This document shows, in pieces, positions 60,362-64,000 of a stretch of DNA of 64,000 bases. Positions within the stretch are counted from its first letter, which is position 1; each line of letters opens with the position of its first letter. Location of the stretch: the NCBI GenBank assembly GCA_963741135.1, contig CAVUHC010000007.1, positions 248,001 to 312,000 on the forward strand. Direction: 5' to 3'. A program made the translations under genes and the position numbers. The notes under the pieces were generated by a model. It was not told where the DNA came from. It saw only the letters and a list, made by a program, of their open reading frames with translations, and did not search any database. Source of the stretch: Gp6-AA40 sp963741135. GTDB taxonomy: Bacteria > Acidobacteriota > Vicinamibacteria > Vicinamibacterales > UBA2999.

Positions 60362-60902
60362 ATGTTCTGCGCCGCCTCGCCGAGGCGCTTCTGCGCTTCG
60401 CCGATGGTCCGCTCGTGTGACGCGATTTCGCGGGCGTTTGCCGCGGCACTGGCGATTGCGGGTGGCGAGGCGTGTTCGGCAATCAGAAGGAACTCATCAT
60501 TTTCGAAGCAAAGATCGAGCACGTCGCGCGGAACACGATTGTCCCAGCCGACGTTGGGCAAGCTCATAACCAGCTCGCGCGCGGGCAGGGCCAGTACGGC
60601 GCTCACGGATACGTAATTCGCGGAGCAATCGTGACTCATCTCGCGGCGCTCGACCCCGCAGCCGAGGCATCTGCCGGGCCCATCCGCGTAATCCTGAGGG
60701 ACACGGTCATCGAGCTGTGGAATCGAGCGCGACTCCTCCTCGTCTCTACCGCGACAACTGGTCTCTCGACGACATGCGGGCACGTGCCGCGGCCGTGGCC
60801 AGGATTCAGGCGCAGATTCCGGCAACCGGCTGGTTGCCGAGGGCTTTCGATCACCCTGGGCGATTTATCACGCAGGCACAGCTGCTGTCTGAGTGGCGGT
60901 AA
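60362..60902 (+). pseudogene. broken conserved hypothetical gene
   Basis: Three frames are needed. From ATG 60362, MVRSCDAISRAFAAALAIAG leads to about 60470, then FGNQKELIIFEAKIEHVARN and GAIVTHLAALDPAAEASAGP. After a break near 60742 comes LYRDNWSLDDMRARAAAVAR and PATGWLPRAFDHPGRFITQA with LLSEWR and a stop at 60900-60902. The YRDNWSLDD and PATGWL blocks look conserved and resemble ends of uncharacterised proteins in soil bacteria. An overlapping minus-strand frame (60325-60639) also looks protein-like. The + strand reading is preferred but not certain. Confidence 0.4.
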
Positions 60903-61551
60903 TCCGATCCAACAACACAGAGGAGCTGGAAGCCGGTAAGGTGGTACTTACCGCAAGGTTCTGAGCTTCGCGTGCGGCGGCGGCTTCGGCGCCGCAGACT
61001 TGCACGGTTCGGCCGCTATACTGGCAGCGGTTACTCGCAGGAGCGGATGCTCGGCATATGGCTGAGGCTGAACTGCGAACCGCACCCGGACGCCGTTGTC
61101 TCAGTGACGCGATAGGTTGGCGTCGGCACCCCAACGTGAGCCCTTCCACTTATGGTTCACCAAGGATCTTCACCGCGGCCGTGCGATCGAGCGACGCATG
61201 CCGCGCGCGGGAGACCTCGCGAGCGGCGTCGGCGCCAGGTGGGCCAGGGATCTCACACGGCCTGAGTGTGGTTACCGGGATCCAAGGGCACTTGAGTTGT
61301 TGACGACGCGCGGATTGTAGCGCGGGCTGACATCTCGAATCGGTCAAAGTTCGCCTTGATTTCGGCCAATTCGCTGCGCGCAAGGAATACGCGAGATCGC
61401 TGCAAGTTGTTGAAGCGGTGCTATTTCTTGCGGCGCAATCGCAGGATGCCCACGGCGACGAGCGCGCACCCTGCCAACAGGAGGACGGCAATCTGAAGAG
61501 TCACAGTGGGAGGGACCTAGGATACCGCAGACATCCGGCTGTCCGGCAAGC
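60903..61551. other. intergenic region without a supported gene
   Basis: No frame has a convincing protein. The only item of note is a minus-strand stretch at 61421-61504 reading VTLQIAVLLLAGCALVAVGI then LRLRRKK and stop, a possible 27-residue membrane peptide or a leftover C-terminal anchor, downstream of the MFS gene. Confidence 0.4.
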
Positions 61552-63111
61552 TCACGAGAAGAGGATCAAGGCTTGGGAGAGGGTCACCCATACCCCCCAG
61601 GCGATCGGCACCGCAACGCCCGTCCACGCAAGAGCGGTCCGCCCGTCGAGTCCACCCGGCCCGATCCCGAGGGCCTTGGATTGATTGGCGTCCGACCCAC
61701 GGCCGCTGCGCGCCTGTAGCGCCGCCAGATCTTCGTCGGTCATGAACCATCGATCGGAAAGCGGTTTGACGAGCGCGTTTGCGATCAGTCCGAACACGAG
61801 CATTGCAGCGAGGATGTACATCGTGACGTCGTACACCCGCGCCGACGGCACGCCGATGTCACGCTGGTACTCGCGAATGTAGTTCACGACCACGGGACCA
61901 ATGATGCCGGCGGTCGACCAGGCGGTGAGCAGCCGTCCATGGATGGCGCCCACGAACTGCGTGCCGAAGATATCGGCGAGGTACGCGGGAATCGTTGCGA
62001 ACCCGCCGCCGTACATCGAGACGATGACGCAGATCGCGAGCACGAACGCCGCCTGGCTGCCGGTTCGCGCCGCCGTGGGCGTGAGCGTGTAGAGCGCGAT
62101 GCCCAGGATGAAGAACGTGTAATAGGTCGCCTTGCGGCCGATGCGATCGGAGAGCGATGCCCAGAAAAAGCGCCCACCGATGTTGAACAGCGAAATCAGT
62201 CCGGTGAATCCCGCGGCCACTGCCGCGCTCGCGCCAAAAATCTCCTGGAGCATCGGCGAGGCCATGCCGATCACCCCGATGCCGGCGCTGACGTTCAGGC
62301 AAAGAACCGCCCAGATCAACCAGAACTGCTTCGTCTTGTGCGCATCGCGAAGATGGACGCTCCTTGCCGTGACCATCGCCTGCCCTTGCGGGGCGGTCAT
62401 GCCTCGAGGGCGCCATCCCGCCGGAGGCACGCGGTAGGCAAACGCCCCGGCCATCATCGACGCGAAATAGAGGCCGGCGAGCACGAGAAAGGTCTGCCAT
62501 ACGCCGACAGACGTCGGCGTGCGGAAATGGGTCATCAAGCGGTCGGCGAGCGGGGCGCCGATCATCGCGCCGCCGCCGAAGCCCATGATCGCCATCCCGG
62601 TTGCCATGCCGCGCCGGTCGGGAAACCACTTGATGAGAGTAGAGACAGGCGAGATGTAGCCGAGACCCAGCCCGATACCACCCAGGACACCTGCGCCCAG
62701 CCACATGATCCACAACTGGTGGAGGATCACGCCGACCGCGGCGATGACGATGCCCCCACACCAGCAGATGGCCGCCACGACGCCCGCTTTGCGCGGACCT
62801 GATCGTTCGAGCCATCCGCCCCATAGCGCGGCCGATGAGCCGAGAAAGACGAAGAAGAGCGTGTAGATCCATCCCAGATCGCTGACGCGCCAGTCGCACG
62901 CGGTGGTGAAGAGCGCGGCCGTCAGCGTGAGGTCCGGACACACGACTGATTTGGTGATGCCGAGCGCGCGGGAGAGCGGCAGCCAGAACACGCTGAACCC
63001 GTACGCCATGCCGATGCAGAGATGAATCGCGAGCGCGGCAGGTGGCACGAGCCACCGATTGAAGCCGGGGCCGGCGACGATGCGCTCACGGTCGAGGAGG
63101 CGTGAAGTCAC
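61552..63111 (-). CDS. OFA-family MFS transporter (oxalate/formate antiporter-like) with fused small subunit
   Basis: 519 residues with about 12 membrane helices. Family marks: GMAYGFSVFWLPLSRALGIT, WIYTLFFVFLGSSAALWGGW, LGGIGLGLGYISPVSTLIKW, FPDRRGMATGMAIMGFGGGA, ISLFNIGGRFFWASLSDRIG, FATIPAYLADIFGTQFVGAI and HGRLLTAWSTAGIIGPVVVN. The family exchanges small carboxylates. The last 35 residues after a Gly/Asp linker (GRTALAWTGVAVPIAWGVWV) resemble the separate small subunit that accompanies some OFA transporters, here fused. The transported compound is unknown. A carboxylate linked to the aromatic or 2-oxo-acid pathways of the window is possible. Confidence 0.85.
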   Translation of the reverse strand: MTSRLLDRERIVAGPGFNRWLVPPAALAIHLCIGMAYGFSVFWLPLSRALGITKSVVCPDLTLTAALFTTACDWRVSDLGWIYTLFFVFLGSSAALWGGWLERSGPRKAGVVAAICWCGGIVIAAVGVILHQLWIMWLGAGVLGGIGLGLGYISPVSTLIKWFPDRRGMATGMAIMGFGGGAMIGAPLADRLMTHFRTPTSVGVWQTFLVLAGLYFASMMAGAFAYRVPPAGWRPRGMTAPQGQAMVTARSVHLRDAHKTKQFWLIWAVLCLNVSAGIGVIGMASPMLQEIFGASAAVAAGFTGLISLFNIGGRFFWASLSDRIGRKATYYTFFILGIALYTLTPTAARTGSQAAFVLAICVIVSMYGGGFATIPAYLADIFGTQFVGAIHGRLLTAWSTAGIIGPVVVNYIREYQRDIGVPSARVYDVTMYILAAMLVFGLIANALVKPLSDRWFMTDEDLAALQARSGRGSDANQSKALGIGPGGLDGRTALAWTGVAVPIAWGVWVTLSQALILFS

Positions 63112-63174
63112 ATGGGCGATTATCCTTGTTGAGCTTTACGGGTGCCATCACCATCAGTAATCCTTACGGAACGA

Positions 63175-63360
63175 ATGGCGGACGATCGCACCCCCATTAG
63201 TCCCGAAAAGCTCAAGCAAGTCCTCGACAGGCTAAATGACGTCCTGGCCGAAGCCGCCCGGCTGCGCACCGAGGTGATGCGTCAGTTGACCGAGCAGCGT
63301 GCCGGCGCGCAGCAACACCTCTCGCCTCGAAAGCGCAAAACCGCTCGTCGCAAGCGTTAA
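63175..63360 (+). CDS. small coiled-coil protein with basic tail
   Basis: 61 residues from ATG 63175 (MADDRTPISPEKLKQVLDRL), with GTG 63142 as a less likely start. A heptad-like helix (LKQVLDRLNDVLAEAARLRT) is followed by a Lys/Arg-rich tail (PRKRKTARRKR). The composition suggests nucleic-acid binding or a small structural role. It is unrecognised. Its stop overlaps that of the convergent next gene. Confidence 0.5.
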   Translation: MADDRTPISPEKLKQVLDRLNDVLAEAARLRTEVMRQLTEQRAGAQQHLSPRKRKTARRKR

Positions 63361-63707
63361 GCCTGGACGACCCGCGTCAGCGTTTGACAGAGACGGGGGA
63401 TGTCATGCGGCGCGCGGAGAATGACGTCGCATTTCAGCTTTTCCGCCTCCGCGAATTCGTCGTCTTCCCACGCAATCGCCACGACCGGCGGCCTATCGGG
63501 CGGGAGCCTGGCGATGGCGGCATGGGGTGGGTCGCTGGCGCTTTCGAACGCGATGCGCACGAGTATGGCTGCGGGCGGGATCTCGACATCGCTCAGTTTT
63601 TCGAGATGCGGCACCACCACGGACGCGAGGTTCGCCGCGGCGAGGACCTGCTCGAGGGCGGCGGCCACTTCGCGGCGCGCTTCGATGATCAGCACGGTTG
63701 AATGCAT
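63357..63707 (-). CDS. degenerate receiver-like (CheY-fold) protein
   Basis: 116 residues from ATG 63707. STVLIIEARREVAAALEQVL, ASVVVPHLEKLSDVEIPPAA, PPVVAIAWEDDEFAEAEKLK and CDVILRAPHDIPRLCQTLTR follow the beta-alpha pattern of response-regulator receivers. The phosphoacceptor position is unclear (no DxxMP block), so it may be a pseudo-receiver. It is convergent with the small coiled-coil gene. Confidence 0.55.
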   Translation of the reverse strand: MHSTVLIIEARREVAAALEQVLAAANLASVVVPHLEKLSDVEIPPAAILVRIAFESASDPPHAAIARLPPDRPPVVAIAWEDDEFAEAEKLKCDVILRAPHDIPRLCQTLTRVVQA

Positions 63708-64000
63708 GCTACCTCCGCGGCTGGGATGAGAGGTCCAAGCGAGGTGCCGCGCTCGCTTTCGCCAAGGTCGCGACGTAAGCCTCTGTCGGCAGAGGCGTTT
63801 GCAGGCCGTCTCGTCTGTTCAAGCTCTGATGCAGTCAGGAAGTAGAAATTACGTCGCCGCATTCGATCGCGAGCGTCAAAAGGCTTGCCGCGTCACTCAA
63901 TCGGCGAGCCGAGCCTTTTCGTATATAAATAGAATCCGGCTCCACAACCACTAACCACCAACCGCTAACTACTAACCATTAATCGATGGTCGTCCAGAAA
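63708..64000. repeat. gene-free end of window with a CTAACCA heptad array
   Basis: No gene is supported. At about 63941-63985 the sequence repeats CAACCA, CTAACCA, CCAACCG, CTAACTA and CTAACCA with period 7, just after an AT-rich GTATATAAATAGAATC stretch that might be a promoter. It resembles one arm of the heptad repeats elsewhere in the window; the second arm may lie beyond the window. Confidence 0.6.

Noticed and set aside
60325..60639. 104-codon minus-strand ORF (start 60639) with helical C-terminus
   Set aside because: Good codon composition, but the plus strand carries family-like sequence over the same bases; kept only as an alternative.
1..64000. CRISPR array or tRNA/rRNA genes
   Set aside because: The many short repeats have 7-9 nt units or palindromic arms, not 24-40 nt direct repeats with unique spacers; no cloverleaf or rRNA sequence was seen.

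Overview
The window is GC-rich bacterial chromosome, most probably from a soil acidobacterium of the Vicinamibacteria type. That placement is an inference from gene content: two roughly 985-residue Oar-like TonB-dependent receptors, secreted VOC and amidohydrolase proteins, a CotH/VTC/DUF4956 cluster, a Tad pilus locus and many interspersed short repeats. No rRNA, tRNA or CRISPR array was seen.

Layout. 1-5.2 kb: the 3' end of a secreted-protein gene, then a tight operon (4,5-dihydroxyphthalate decarboxylase-like protein, zinc alcohol dehydrogenase, two class II aldolases) and two exported VOC proteins. 5.2-15.5 kb, minus strand: aroE, two secreted proteins with frameshifts, two paralogous TonB-dependent receptors and an exported amidohydrolase. 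15.7-21.2 kb: Rieske oxygenase, a small unknown protein, a PanB-like protein, a second dihydroxyphthalate decarboxylase-like protein divergent from a third class II aldolase, and rsmH. 21.3-34.3 kb: a long plus-strand cluster (His-rich EutA-like ATPase, Fe(III)-type ABC permease and ATPase, ThDP enzyme, 3-hydroxyisobutyrate dehydrogenase-like protein, three cupins, two solute-binding proteins) ending against a convergent NMT1-like gene. This cluster is the best candidate for an undescribed uptake and catabolic system. 34.4-39.4 kb: metallophosphatase, CotH, OprP-like porin, DUF4956 and VTC genes, a polyphosphate-like cluster. 39.5-46.9 kb: NHL propeller, ModA-like protein, membrane-bound spermidine-synthase-like protein, asd, a transposase remnant and a PKD lipoprotein. 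46.9-58.2 kb: a complete minus-strand Tad pilus operon (cpaC-flp-tadE-cpaB-tadG-cpaE-cpaF-tadB-tadC-tadD), divergent from an ECF sigma factor with two partner genes. 60.3-64 kb: a decayed gene, an OFA-type MFS transporter and two small proteins.

Two features cut across the map. First, at least seven families of short repeats with 7-9 nt periodicity or palindromic form lie between genes and inside genes. One appears to supply a signal peptide, one interrupts a PanB-like enzyme, and others supply C-terminal tails and stop codons. Second, at least a dozen single-base frame breaks interrupt otherwise well-conserved proteins, concentrated in the Tad locus. They mean either assembly indels or real decay, and the reading frames given for those genes are reconstructions.
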